64,000 bases of DNA, taken from Wagnerdoeblera sp046292685 (lineage in GTDB: Bacteria; Pseudomonadota; Alphaproteobacteria; Rhodobacterales; Rhodobacteraceae). The position numbers and the translations under genes are program-made. The notes below the pieces were generated by a model, which did not search any database, was not told where the DNA came from, and worked only from the letters and a program-made list of their open reading frames with translations. Below, in pieces: positions 16,050-24,577 of the stretch. Where the stretch lies: NCBI RefSeq assembly GCF_046292685.1, contig NZ_JBKBQM010000011.1, forward strand, positions 1 to 64,000, given 5' to 3'. The first letter of the stretch is position 1. The number at the start of each line of letters is the position of its first letter.

Positions 16050-16876
16050 GCTGGACGCTCGCCTTGCGCGCGGCCAGCGCCCGGCTGACAGCCGCCGGGG
16101 TGCCCGATGCGCCGCGCGACGCCCGCCTGCTGCTGGCCCACGCCCGCGGCCTGCCGCCCGACCGGCTGACGCTGCGCATGGCCGATCCCCTGGTGCCCGA
16201 GGCGCTGGCCCGGTTCGAGGCGCTGGTGGCCGCCCGTGCACGGCGCGCGCCGGTTTCGCACCTGACCGGGCAGCGGCTGTTCTGGGGCCGCCGCTTTGCC
16301 GTGACCCCCGATGTGCTGGACCCCCGCCCCGAAACCGAAGCGCTTGTCGCCCTGGCGCTGGCCGAGCCGTTTTCGCGCGTGCTGGACCTTGGCACCGGGT
16401 CGGGGTGCATCCTCCTCAGCCTTCTGGCCGACCGGCCCGGGGCAACCGGGTTGGGGGTGGATGTCTCCCCGGCCGCCTTGCAGGTGGCGCAACGCAATGC
16501 CAGGGCGCTGGGGCTTGGCGGGCGCGCCGCCTTTCGCTGTTCGGATTGGTGCGCCGACGTCGCAGGGCAGTTCGACCTGATCGTGTCGAACCCGCCCTAT
16601 ATCGCGCTGGCCGAAATGCCCGGGCTTTCGCCCGAGGTGCGCGACCACGAGCCGCACCTGGCGCTGACCGACGGGGCCGACGGGCTGGCCGCCTATCGGC
16701 GCATCGCGGCGCAGGCGCCGGGGCACCTCGCCCCCGGCGGGCGGCTCTTGCTGGAAATCGGGCCAACCCAGGGGGCCGCGGTTGCGGGCCTCATGCGCGA
16801 CGCCGGGCTTGCCGGGGTTTCGGTCCGCCCCGACCTCGACGGGCGCGACCGGGTGGTGCTGGCCCGCGCCCCCTGA
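16046..16876 (+). CDS. prmC: Peptide chain release factor N5-glutamine methyltransferase
   Basis: Encodes 276 residues. An N-terminal helical domain (ASARLTAAGVPDAPRDARLLLAHA) binds the release factor. The SAM-binding Rossmann domain follows with VLDLGTGSGCILLSLL, GVDVSPAALQVAQRNA and the catalytic NPPY motif in DLIVSNPPYIAL. It methylates the glutamine of the GGQ motif in RF1 and RF2. Its ATG overlaps the prfA TGA by four bases, ensuring co-production. It is somewhat Arg/Ala-rich but otherwise intact. Confidence 0.95.
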   Translation: MSWTLALRAASARLTAAGVPDAPRDARLLLAHARGLPPDRLTLRMADPLVPEALARFEALVAARARRAPVSHLTGQRLFWGRRFAVTPDVLDPRPETEALVALALAEPFSRVLDLGTGSGCILLSLLADRPGATGLGVDVSPAALQVAQRNARALGLGGRAAFRCSDWCADVAGQFDLIVSNPPYIALAEMPGLSPEVRDHEPHLALTDGADGLAAYRRIAAQAPGHLAPGGRLLLEIGPTQGAAVAGLMRDAGLAGVSVRPDLDGRDRVVLARAP

Positions 16877-17108
16877 TGCCGCGCACGAGGCGGCGGGAAA
16901 ATGCCGTCTCGGGCGAAAAATCGCCAGAAACCCCTTGCCCCGCCGCGCGCCGCGTGCTTTGACAGCGGTGTTGCAAGGCGGGGCGGTTTCGCCCCCCCGC
17001 ACGATACACCCGCAAAGCCCACACCCGTACCTGCCTGAAGACCGGGGGCCTAGCCGCCCCGCCGCAGGGGTCGGGTCGGGACAAGACCAAGGCCGGAATC
17101 CAGGACAC

Positions 17109-18098
17109 ATGAGATCCTCCAAGTCCCGCTCGCGTTCCAAGCAGAACCGCCCGCGCTCCATCGGCAACATCGTCAACCGGGTGTTCGACAGCTCGGGGCC
17201 CGAAGGCAAGGTGCGCGGAACGCCGCAGCAGATCATCGAGAAATACCAGACGCTGGCCCGCGATGCCCAGCTGTCGAACGACCGCGTCGCGGCCGAAAAC
17301 TTCCTCCAGCATGCCGAACACTACACCCGCATGCTGGGCGAGGCGATGCGCGAAATGGCGGCCGAACAGGACCAGCGCCGCCAGGGCCAGGGACCGAACG
17401 GCAACGGCCAGCCGAACCAGGGCGGCGACCGCGGCGGCTATGCCCCGCGCCGCGACGAACGCGAGGATGAGCAGCCCGATATCGGCCCGGTTCCGGTGTT
17501 CGGCTTTGCCGATGTGACCGACGATGCCGACAGCGGCCTGGTGGAAACGCCCGAGGCCCGCCAGGAACCGCCGCCGCGCCCGGCACCGCATCCGCAGAAC
17601 CCGCCTCGCGGCGACCGCCGCCCGGACAACCGGCCTGCCGAACGCAACGACAACCGCTCGGACAACCGCGCGTCCGAAGGTCCGCGCCCGCCGCGCCCCG
17701 ATCAGCCCCGTTCCGACCATCCGCGCCGCGACCGCGACGACCGCCGCCGCGATGATCGCCCGCGCCGCGACGAAGCCCCCCGCCCGGTCGCCGAAGCGGC
17801 GCCCTCGGCCGAAGCCGCGCCCCGAACCGCGCCGCGCCCCGAGCCGAAGCCGGTCGTCGCCGAACCCGAATCCACCCCCCTGCCGACCGTGACCGAGGCA
17901 AAGCCCGCCCCGGCTGCCGTCGCCCCGGCGCCGGCCGCCCCGCAGCCCGAACCCGCACCGACCCCCGAGGCGCCCGCCGCCCCGGTCGCGGCCGACCCCG
18001 CAAGCGACGCGCCAGCCAAGCCGCGCCGCCCGCGCGCGCCGCGCAAACCCAAGGAGCCCGGATCCGAACCCGGCCCCGACAGCGCCGCCGCCGAATAA
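17109..18098 (+). CDS. DUF4167 protein with long disordered tail
   Basis: Encodes 329 residues. The first 80 or so (RSSKSRSRSKQNRPRSIGNI, VNRVFDSSGPEGKVRGTPQQ, FLQHAEHYTRML) form the conserved DUF4167 domain found throughout alphaproteobacteria. The rest is low-complexity: Gly/Asn/Gln-rich, then Arg/Asp/Pro-rich with RRDRDDRRRDDRP-like runs, then an Ala/Pro tail ending in a basic RRPRAPRKPKEP patch. The basic N-terminus and RGG-like composition suggest RNA or ribosome association, but no function is established to my knowledge. It stands alone 232 bases downstream of prmC, and a GC-rich hairpin follows its stop. Confidence 0.85.
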   Translation: MRSSKSRSRSKQNRPRSIGNIVNRVFDSSGPEGKVRGTPQQIIEKYQTLARDAQLSNDRVAAENFLQHAEHYTRMLGEAMREMAAEQDQRRQGQGPNGNGQPNQGGDRGGYAPRRDEREDEQPDIGPVPVFGFADVTDDADSGLVETPEARQEPPPRPAPHPQNPPRGDRRPDNRPAERNDNRSDNRASEGPRPPRPDQPRSDHPRRDRDDRRRDDRPRRDEAPRPVAEAAPSAEAAPRTAPRPEPKPVVAEPESTPLPTVTEAKPAPAAVAPAPAAPQPEPAPTPEAPAAPVAADPASDAPAKPRRPRAPRKPKEPGSEPGPDSAAAE

Positions 18099-18112
18099 GC
18101 CTGCACGTGATC

Positions 18113-18132
18113 GGCCCGGGGCAACCCGGGCC
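18113..18132. terminator. Hairpin between convergent DUF4167 and rsmA genes
   Basis: GGCCCGGG-GCAA-CCCGGGCC is a perfect 8-bp stem with a GNRA-type tetraloop. It lies 15 bases after the DUF4167 stop and 7 bases before the end of the convergent rsmA gene. It has no T-tract. It probably serves as a two-way transcription barrier. Confidence 0.5.
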
Positions 18133-18138
18133 GGCCGC

Positions 18139-18984
18139 TCAGCCGCCTTGCGCCACCACTCGTGCCAGCGCGCAGAACTGCTCCAGCCCGATTTCCTCGG
18201 CCCGCTGCGTGGGGGCGATGCCCGCGGCCTGCAACTGCGCCTCGATCCCCGGCCCCAGCGCCTTCAGCGCCGAGCGCAACATCTTGCGCCGCTGGTTGAA
18301 GGCCATGCCCACCACCCGTTCCAGCACCCGCGCATCGGCCGGATAGCGCGGCTCGGCCCGCGCCACCAGATGCACCACGGCAGAATGCACCTTGGGGGCG
18401 GGGGTAAAGGCTTCGGGCGGCAGCACCATCACGATCTTCGCATCGCAGCGCCACTGCGCCAGCAGCGCCAGCCGGCCATAGGCGTCCGACCCGGGGCGCG
18501 CCACGATCCGCTCGGCCACTTCCTTCTGGAACATCAGCGTCAGGCTCTGCCAGAACGGCGGCCAGACCGGCGGCGTCAACCAGCGGATCAGCAACTCGGT
18601 CCCGACGTTGTAGGGCAGGTTCGCCACCACCTTGACCGGCGCGGTCAACCGCGCCGCCGCATCGACCTCCAGCGCATCGCCTTGCACCACCTCCAGCCGC
18701 CCCGGATAGGCCGCGGCAATCTCGGCCAGCGCCGGCAGGCAGCGCGCATCCTTTTCCACCGCCAGCACGCGCCGCGCGCCTTCGGCCAGCAGCCCGCGCG
18801 TCAGCCCGCCCGGACCCGGCCCCACCTCCAGCACATCCGCCCCGGCCAGATCGCCGGCCGCGCGCGCGATCTTGGCGGTCAGGTTCAGGTCCAGCAGAAA
18901 GTTCTGCCCCAGCTGCTTCTTCGCCACCAGCCCATGCGCCGCGATCACCTCGCGCAAGGGGGGCAAGCCATCGATCGTCGCCAT
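18139..18984 (-). CDS. rsmA: 16S rRNA (adenine1518/1519-N6)-dimethyltransferase
   Basis: Encodes 281 residues. RsmA (KsgA) dimethylates two adjacent adenosines near the 3' end of 16S rRNA late in small-subunit assembly. Motifs are KKQLGQNFLLDLNL, the SAM-binding EVGPGPGGLTRGLL, the catalytic NLPYNVGT and FQKEVAERI. The ATG at 18982-18984 is used because homology starts there; an upstream ATG would add 11 charged residues. It is the last gene of the leftward lptF-lptG-lptD-surA-pdxA-rsmA group, a conserved bacterial order, separated from pdxA by one copy of the dispersed repeat. Confidence 0.96.
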   Translation of the reverse strand: MATIDGLPPLREVIAAHGLVAKKQLGQNFLLDLNLTAKIARAAGDLAGADVLEVGPGPGGLTRGLLAEGARRVLAVEKDARCLPALAEIAAAYPGRLEVVQGDALEVDAAARLTAPVKVVANLPYNVGTELLIRWLTPPVWPPFWQSLTLMFQKEVAERIVARPGSDAYGRLALLAQWRCDAKIVMVLPPEAFTPAPKVHSAVVHLVARAEPRYPADARVLERVVGMAFNQRRKMLRSALKALGPGIEAQLQAAGIAPTQRAEEIGLEQFCALARVVAQGG

Positions 18985-19000
18985 GCCCTCTTGCTCCTGT

Positions 19001-19077
19001 CCTTCACCTTGATCCAAATATCCCGGGGGGTGAATTGGCGCGCCTGCGCGCCAAGAGGGGGGCAGCGCCCCCCCGCA
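19001..19077 (+). repeat. Dispersed intergenic element, short form, copy 2
   Basis: CCTTCACCTTGATCCAAATA, TCCCGGGGGG, a spacer of about 28 bases, then GGGGGGCAGCGCCCCCCC. It has the shared CACCTTG/AAATATCC core, followed by a G-run/C-run hairpin (about 19056-19075). It lies between pdxA and rsmA, just upstream of the rsmA start. Confidence 0.8.
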
Positions 19078-19083
19078 CCCGGG

Positions 19084-20064
19084 TCACCGGCCTTGCCGCG
19101 CGGCTGCCATGCCTTGCGCCATCCGCAGCGCGGCCACCACCGACTCCGGCCGCGCCACCCCGCGCCCCGCGATGTCGAAGGCCGTGCCATGATCGGGCGA
19201 GGTGCGCACGAACGGCAGGCCCAGCGTCACGTTCACCCCTTCGTCGAAGGCCAGCGTCTTGATCGGGATCAGCGCCTGATCGTGATAGGCGCAGACCGCC
19301 ACATCATAGCCGGCGCGCGCCCGGGCGTGGAACAGCGTGTCGGCCGGCAGCGGCCCGCGCACGTCCAGCCCCTCGGCGGCCAGCCGCCCCACCATCGGGG
19401 CCATCCACGCCTGCTCCTCGTGCCCCATGGCACCGCCTTCGCCGGCATGGGGGTTCAGCCCCGCCACGACGATGCGGGGGGCCGCCAGCCCGAAATCGCG
19501 CCGCATCCCCTGGTCGGTCAGGCGGATCGTCCGCTCCAGCAGCGCCGGGGTCAAGGCGCGCGGCACTTCGGCCAGCGGAATGTGGATCGTGGCGGGCACC
19601 ACCTTCAGCGTCTCCGAGGCCAGGCACATCACCACATCCACCCCGCCCGCCAGATGCGCGAGGTATTCGGTATGGCCCGGAAAGGCAAAGCCCGCACCTT
19701 GCTGCAAGGCCTGCTTGTGGATCGGCAGCGTGCAGACGGCCGAAGCCGCGCCTGCCTGCACCAGCGCCACGGCGCGGGCAATCACCTCGATCACGCCTTG
19801 CGCATGGGCCGGGTCGGGGCGCCCGGGCACGGCCGGGCCGCCGGCAAAACGGTGCACCAGCACGGGCAGGGTTCCGGGCGCTACCGCAAGAGCCTCGGCG
19901 GGGGCGGCAACTTCGGCCCATTGCGTGCCGGGCGGCAAGTGCGCCGGGTCGCCGATCCAGACAAAGGGCACATCCGCCCGCAGCACCGCGCGCGCCTTCA
20001 CGGCCAGTTCCGCGCCGATCCCTGCCGGTTCGCCGCAGGTCAGCGCCACCACGGGCGGGGTCAT
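19084..20064 (-). CDS. pdxA: 4-hydroxythreonine-4-phosphate dehydrogenase
   Basis: Encodes 326 residues. PdxA oxidises 4-phosphohydroxy-L-threonine in the DXP-dependent pyridoxal phosphate pathway. Landmarks are LTCGEPAGIGAELAVKA at the N-terminus, CTLPIHKQAL, FPGHTEYLAHL, HIPLAEVPRAL, VAGLNPHAGEGGAMGHEE and VCAYHDQALIPIKTL, the last two carrying metal-binding His residues. It sits seven bases downstream of surA and before rsmA, the same order as in E. coli (surA-pdxA-rsmA), so transcription from the lpt/surA operon is likely. Confidence 0.96.
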   Translation of the reverse strand: MTPPVVALTCGEPAGIGAELAVKARAVLRADVPFVWIGDPAHLPPGTQWAEVAAPAEALAVAPGTLPVLVHRFAGGPAVPGRPDPAHAQGVIEVIARAVALVQAGAASAVCTLPIHKQALQQGAGFAFPGHTEYLAHLAGGVDVVMCLASETLKVVPATIHIPLAEVPRALTPALLERTIRLTDQGMRRDFGLAAPRIVVAGLNPHAGEGGAMGHEEQAWMAPMVGRLAAEGLDVRGPLPADTLFHARARAGYDVAVCAYHDQALIPIKTLAFDEGVNVTLGLPFVRTSPDHGTAFDIAGRGVARPESVVAALRMAQGMAAARQGR

Positions 20065-20071
20065 GCGTGCC

Positions 20072-21268
20072 TCACCGCCGCTCGATCCGGGCGTTCGATC
20101 GCAGTTGCTGCAGGTAAAGCTCGGCCTGACCCACCACCTTGTTTTCCGCCAGCCGGGTGCGCACCGCCTGGCGGTCGGGCTCGCCCGTGCCCAGAACCCG
20201 GCGCGAACACAGCATCAGCACCACATGCGCCCCGCCGGCGGTCGACACCGCCAGCTCGTTTTCGTCCAGCGGCGCCAGGGCGGCCGCCAGATCGCGCGGC
20301 AAGGCCGATTGCGCCACCGTCTCGCGCGTCAGCTGGCCCGGAAAGGCATTGAGGTCGTTGCAGCTGTCCACACGCGCACGCACCTGCGCCAGCACGGCAT
20401 CGCCGGCCGGCGTGCCGGCCCCGCCGATCACCAGCCGGGCATGATCCACCGCCGTGGTCTGCGGCGTGACGGTATCGCGCAGTTCCACCTGCCGCAGCAG
20501 ATACACCGCATAGCGCCCGTCGGGCAGCCGCACCGGGGCGGTGACCTGCCCCGCGGTCAGCCCTTCCAGCGAGGCCGCCACCGGCAAGGGCAAGGACAGG
20601 ACGTTGCGCCAGTCCACCCGCCCGCCTTCGGCGGCCGAAGGCCCGATCGAATGCGTGCGCGCGGCGGCGGCAAAGGCAGCTTCGCCGCGCAGGGTTTTGG
20701 AAAGCTCGTCGGCCAGCACCTTCCTCGATGCCGGCAGCAGGATTTCCGACAACAGAACCCGCGTGGTGGCGCGTTGGGTCAGGATCGACAGCGCGCGGTC
20801 GATTTCCGGCTCCATCACCGAATCGAGCGCGGCCGGCCCGAACTTGGCCCGGATCACGTCGCGCCAGACCAGGCCCGCGCGCACGAAATCGCGGAAGGTT
20901 TCGGCGGCCACGCCGTTCGCCTCCAGAATCTCGACGAACTCGGGCACCTCCATCTGGAAACGGCCGGCGAACTCGGCCATCCCGGCCTCGATCTGCTGGG
21001 GCGTCAGGCGAAGCTTCAGCTTTTCGGCCGCGATCAGGCGCAGCCGGTCCTCGATCAGCGTGCGCTCGGCTTCCTTGACCAGGTCGCCGGGGGCGTTCAG
21101 CAGCGTCATGAAGCGCAGGCGCTGGTCGTATTCGTAATTGGTGATCGCCTTGCCATCGACCAGCAGCCTTGGCGCGAAAGGCGAACCCTGGGCTTGCGCT
21201 GCAGGCGCAAGCGCCCCTCCGAGCACGAGCGCGAACAGCATGGTGGCGGCAACGAGGGTCTGGCGCAT
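20072..21268 (-). CDS. surA: SurA-type periplasmic chaperone / peptidyl-prolyl isomerase
   Basis: Encodes 398 residues. A signal peptide with an A-x-A cleavage site after residue 26 (LAPAAQA) sends it to the periplasm. The SurA N-terminal chaperone domain follows (VDGKAITNYEYDQRLRFM, RLTPQQIEAGMAEFAGRF). A single parvulin domain spans about 170-265 (LLSEILLPA, GGRVDWRNVLSLPLPVA, VRLPDGRYAVYLLRQVE); the second E. coli-type PPIase repeat is not clear. It helps outer-membrane proteins such as LptD to fold, which fits its place directly after lptD. The ATG is the first after the lptD stop, 77 bases away. Confidence 0.92.
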   Translation of the reverse strand: MRQTLVAATMLFALVLGGALAPAAQAQGSPFAPRLLVDGKAITNYEYDQRLRFMTLLNAPGDLVKEAERTLIEDRLRLIAAEKLKLRLTPQQIEAGMAEFAGRFQMEVPEFVEILEANGVAAETFRDFVRAGLVWRDVIRAKFGPAALDSVMEPEIDRALSILTQRATTRVLLSEILLPASRKVLADELSKTLRGEAAFAAAARTHSIGPSAAEGGRVDWRNVLSLPLPVAASLEGLTAGQVTAPVRLPDGRYAVYLLRQVELRDTVTPQTTAVDHARLVIGGAGTPAGDAVLAQVRARVDSCNDLNAFPGQLTRETVAQSALPRDLAAALAPLDENELAVSTAGGAHVVLMLCSRRVLGTGEPDRQAVRTRLAENKVVGQAELYLQQLRSNARIERR

Positions 21269-21345
21269 CGGTCGTCTTCCGTTCCGGCTTGTCGGTTCAA
21301 CACTTGGCGCAAAGCGGCTCAAAATACCAGCCCCGCTGCGCGCCG

Positions 21346-23475
21346 TCATGGCCGGCAGCTGCGGCCGGCGGAGCCCGCCGGGCGCGCGCCGCCGAAGCCC
21401 AGCAGGTCGATGGAAAGGCCGAAGTCCGTGGTGGGCGCCACCGCGGTGCTGGTGGTGAACCGCCGGGCCACGGTCAGGTCCACCCGCAGGCATTCGTTGG
21501 TGAATTCCAGCCCCATGGCTGCGGCCGTGGTGCGGCGGGCGTCGAAATCGTAGCGGGCCGACCCGCGCGCGGTCCAGTTGGGGGCCAGCCGCAGCCGGCC
21601 GTCCACCACCCATTCGGCGGTGTTGGTCAGGCGGTTTTCCGCCGCATCGGCCTCGGCCCAGAGCCAGCCTGCGGCCATGCCGAAGCGGTCGCGTTCCACC
21701 CCCAGCCGCATTTCCCCGCGTGCCAGTTGCAGCCGGTCGTCGAACACGGCGCGCCCCTGGAACAGCGTGCCGTTCGGGGCGGCCATGTGCAGCGCCGCCA
21801 GCCAGTCCGACCGGCGCCCGCCCAGGCCCGAGGCGGCGGTGAACTGCCCCGCGCCCGTCAGGCGGAACACGCGGCCCGCGCTGCCGACCACGTGCCAGCC
21901 GCTTGCGGTGCTGCGCGTCCATTGCAGCCCGGCATTGATGCGGGTGCCGCCTTCGCGCCGGTCGGCCCCGGCAAAGCGGTTGAAGCCGAACAGGTTGCCT
22001 TCGTCGAATTCGATCAGCGTGCTGTCCTCGTTCGGGACATGGCCGGGCGGGGCCAGGCGCGACCACACGAGTTGCACCACGGGTTCGATCACATCGGCGG
22101 TGCCGCGCGCATCGACCCGCGCCAGAGGCCAGCGCAATTCCACCAGCGCTGCCGGTGTGGCGGTGGTGACGCGGCGCGGATAGGTCGAATCCTGCGCGAT
22201 GCGGTGCAGGTCCAGCGTGGCGCCGCCTTCCACCGCCAGCAGAAGGCCCGCGGGGCCCACCCAGTCGCGCCGCCAGAAGGCGGAAAGCGTCGCGCGTGCC
22301 ATGTCGCGCCCGACGATATCGAGGTTGGAGGCGCGTCGATGCGCCTGCGCATCGAAGGCCAGCGTGGCCGTGCCGCCAAGGCCCGGCACCGCCACTCTGC
22401 GCACCCAGGCCAGATCGGACGACAATTGCGGCAGGGTCGCGTTGACCTCGCCGGCGCGAATCGAATGCACATGCACCAGCCGCGCCCCGATGTATTCGCC
22501 CGCCCGGGTGCGGCTGATGACCAGCCGGCTGTCCAGCCGGTCCTTGTCCGACAGGCCGTAGTCGCGGAAATAGGCCGGGTCGCTGACCATTTCGGCGGCA
22601 AAGCGTGCCTCGAACCCGGCGGGCAGGGCAAAGCGCCCTTCGGCCCCCAGCCAGCCGCGCCGCCCGTTGCCGGTGCGGTCGAAGGACAGCGCCCCCGTCA
22701 GGGCAATTTCGCCGGCGCGGAACGCCTGCCGGTACCGCATACCCAGCGACTGCACGTCCTTGCTGGCCAGCAGCGGCGTCAGCGTCAGGTCGCGGCTGGC
22801 TCCCAGCGTGATGAAATAGGGGATCTGCACCCCGGTCCCGAGGCGCGAGGTGCTGACCAGCCGCGGCATCAGAAAGCCGGTTGTGCGGTCCAGCGTGGGG
22901 TCTGGCATGCGCAGGTGCGGCAGCCACAGCACCGGCACGCCGGCGACCCGAACCTGCGCGTTGTCGAAATGGATCTGGCGTTCCTGCTGGTCGTGCACCA
23001 CGCGGCGGGCGCGGATTTCCCACAAGGGGGTGGCGCGGGTTTCGCACACCCGGCAGCTTGACGCGACGGCGCGCGACATCACGGTGTGCCGCCCGCCGAG
23101 GCGCTGCACCTCGTTGGCGGCGATCTGCAACTGCCGGTCCAGCACCACACGCGCCGAAGTCAGGATGCCCTCGCGCAGGTCGTCCGACAGCGCCGCCGAC
23201 GATGCCAGCAGCACGGTGCCGGCATCGTCGGTCAGCACCAGCGGCCCTTCGATCTCCAGCGACCCGGCGACGCGGTCATAAGCGATGCGGCTGGCGCGCA
23301 GCCGCACGCCCTTGTGCAGCACCTCGACCCCGCCTTGCGCCACCAGCGTGCGGTTGGCCACCACCTGCACCCGGTCGGCGACCAGCGTCGCCGCCTCCTG
23401 CGCGCGCGCGGGCCCGGCACCGATGGCCAGCACCGCGGCCAGACAGGCGGCCCGCAAGGCGGCCAGACCGCGCAT
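21346..23475 (-). CDS. lptD: LPS-assembly protein LptD
   Basis: Encodes 709 residues. LptD is the outer-membrane beta-barrel that inserts lipopolysaccharide in the outer leaflet. A signal peptide ends AGPARAQE. An OstA-like beta-jellyroll follows (LVADRVQVVANRTLVAQGGV). The barrel region has the two-cysteine segment SSCRVCETRATPLWEIRAR and VPVLWLPHLRMPDPTLDRTTG, both typical of the family. Cys residues also lie near the C-terminus (NECLRV, RSCRP), so interdomain disulfides are possible. I choose the ATG at 23473-23475 because GGAGG sits nine bases upstream; the ATG nine bases earlier has no room for a ribosome binding site. The gene starts one base after the lptG stop. Confidence 0.94.
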   Translation of the reverse strand: MRGLAALRAACLAAVLAIGAGPARAQEAATLVADRVQVVANRTLVAQGGVEVLHKGVRLRASRIAYDRVAGSLEIEGPLVLTDDAGTVLLASSAALSDDLREGILTSARVVLDRQLQIAANEVQRLGGRHTVMSRAVASSCRVCETRATPLWEIRARRVVHDQQERQIHFDNAQVRVAGVPVLWLPHLRMPDPTLDRTTGFLMPRLVSTSRLGTGVQIPYFITLGASRDLTLTPLLASKDVQSLGMRYRQAFRAGEIALTGALSFDRTGNGRRGWLGAEGRFALPAGFEARFAAEMVSDPAYFRDYGLSDKDRLDSRLVISRTRAGEYIGARLVHVHSIRAGEVNATLPQLSSDLAWVRRVAVPGLGGTATLAFDAQAHRRASNLDIVGRDMARATLSAFWRRDWVGPAGLLLAVEGGATLDLHRIAQDSTYPRRVTTATPAALVELRWPLARVDARGTADVIEPVVQLVWSRLAPPGHVPNEDSTLIEFDEGNLFGFNRFAGADRREGGTRINAGLQWTRSTASGWHVVGSAGRVFRLTGAGQFTAASGLGGRRSDWLAALHMAAPNGTLFQGRAVFDDRLQLARGEMRLGVERDRFGMAAGWLWAEADAAENRLTNTAEWVVDGRLRLAPNWTARGSARYDFDARRTTAAAMGLEFTNECLRVDLTVARRFTTSTAVAPTTDFGLSIDLLGFGGARPAGSAGRSCRP

Positions 23476-23476
23476 G

Positions 23477-24577
23477 TCAACCATCCTCCATGTGCAACAG
23501 CAGCCCCATCGCCGCCATCAGCGCGGCGGCCGGCGGGGCCCAGGCGGCCAGGGCCACCGGAATCTGGCCGTTTTCGCCCAGCACCTGCGAAAAGTTGCGC
23601 AGAAAGAACATGGCAAACCCCGCCAGAACCGCCAGCAGCACCATCGTGCCGGATCGTCCGAACCGCACATGCCGCATGGTGAAACCTGCCGCAAGCAGCA
23701 CCATCGCCGCAAGGGTCAATGGCAGTGCCAGTTCGCGTTGCAACCAGACCCGGTGCTTTTGCGCCGAAAAGCCGGCCCGCTCCAGCCCTTCGATGAAGGC
23801 CGGCAAATCCCAGATCGCCACCGCATCGGGGGCCGAGAAGCTTTCGCGGATGCGCGTCGCCGTCAGGTCGGTGGGCAGGCGGGCGCTGTCCACCCGGGTT
23901 GCGGTCTTTTCCGGGTTGGTGTCGGTCAGGCGCCATTCCTTGACTCGGTCCAGCGTCCAGAAGCCGGGGGCAAGGCGCGCCTCGGCGGCCTCGATCCGGC
24001 TGATGGGCTGGCCCTCGGCGTCGAAGTCGATGAAGGTGACCTCGAACAGTTGCGTGCCGTCCTGATTGGCGCGCGCCGCGCGGATCACCGTCTGGCCCGC
24101 ACGGCTGCCCTGACGCAGCCAAAGCCCTTCGCGGCTGACCGACAGCACGCTTTGCACCCCGTCCGACGACAGCCGCGAGGAGACGTCCTCGGCCACCCGC
24201 GCCGTGGCGGCGACCAGCGGGTTCAGCACCGCCACCGCCGCCGCCCCCAGCAGGAAGGCCGTCATCACCGGAGCCACCAGCGCCCGGATGGCCGAGCGCC
24301 CCGCCGCGCGGATCACCACCAGTTCCGACGACCGCGCCAGCGACAGGAACATTGCCACCGCCCCCAGCATCACCACCAGCGGCAGAATGCGGTAAAGCCC
24401 GCCGGCAAGGTTCAGCGCGGCGATATGGGCGGCCTGTGCCAGCCCGGCTTCGGGGTTGCCGGCGTTGCGGCGGATCTGTTCGACCATGTCGATCAGCATC
24501 AGGATGCCGGCGAACACCGCCGCCACGATCCCCACGCTGACCAGAAACCGCCGCGCCAGATAAAGCCCCAGCGTCAT
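23477..24577 (-). CDS. lptG: LPS export ABC transporter permease LptG
   Basis: Encodes 366 residues. LptG is one of two permeases of the LptB2FG transporter that extracts LPS from the inner membrane. It shows the family layout: an N-terminal helix (LYLARRFLVSVGIVAAVFAG), further helices (LYRILPLVVMLGAVAMFLSL), a large periplasmic beta-jellyroll in the middle, and three helices at the C-terminus. SELVVIRAAGRS is the conserved coupling segment. Its ATG overlaps the lptF stop (ATGA), and its stop is one base before lptD, so F, G and D are tightly coupled. Confidence 0.95.
   Translation of the reverse strand: MTLGLYLARRFLVSVGIVAAVFAGILMLIDMVEQIRRNAGNPEAGLAQAAHIAALNLAGGLYRILPLVVMLGAVAMFLSLARSSELVVIRAAGRSAIRALVAPVMTAFLLGAAAVAVLNPLVAATARVAEDVSSRLSSDGVQSVLSVSREGLWLRQGSRAGQTVIRAARANQDGTQLFEVTFIDFDAEGQPISRIEAAEARLAPGFWTLDRVKEWRLTDTNPEKTATRVDSARLPTDLTATRIRESFSAPDAVAIWDLPAFIEGLERAGFSAQKHRVWLQRELALPLTLAAMVLLAAGFTMRHVRFGRSGTMVLLAVLAGFAMFFLRNFSQVLGENGQIPVALAAWAPPAAALMAAMGLLLHMEDG

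Noticed and set aside
16959..16964. TTGACA box as promoter of the DUF4167 gene
   Set aside because: No -10-like sequence lies 16-19 bases downstream, so the match is not sufficient.
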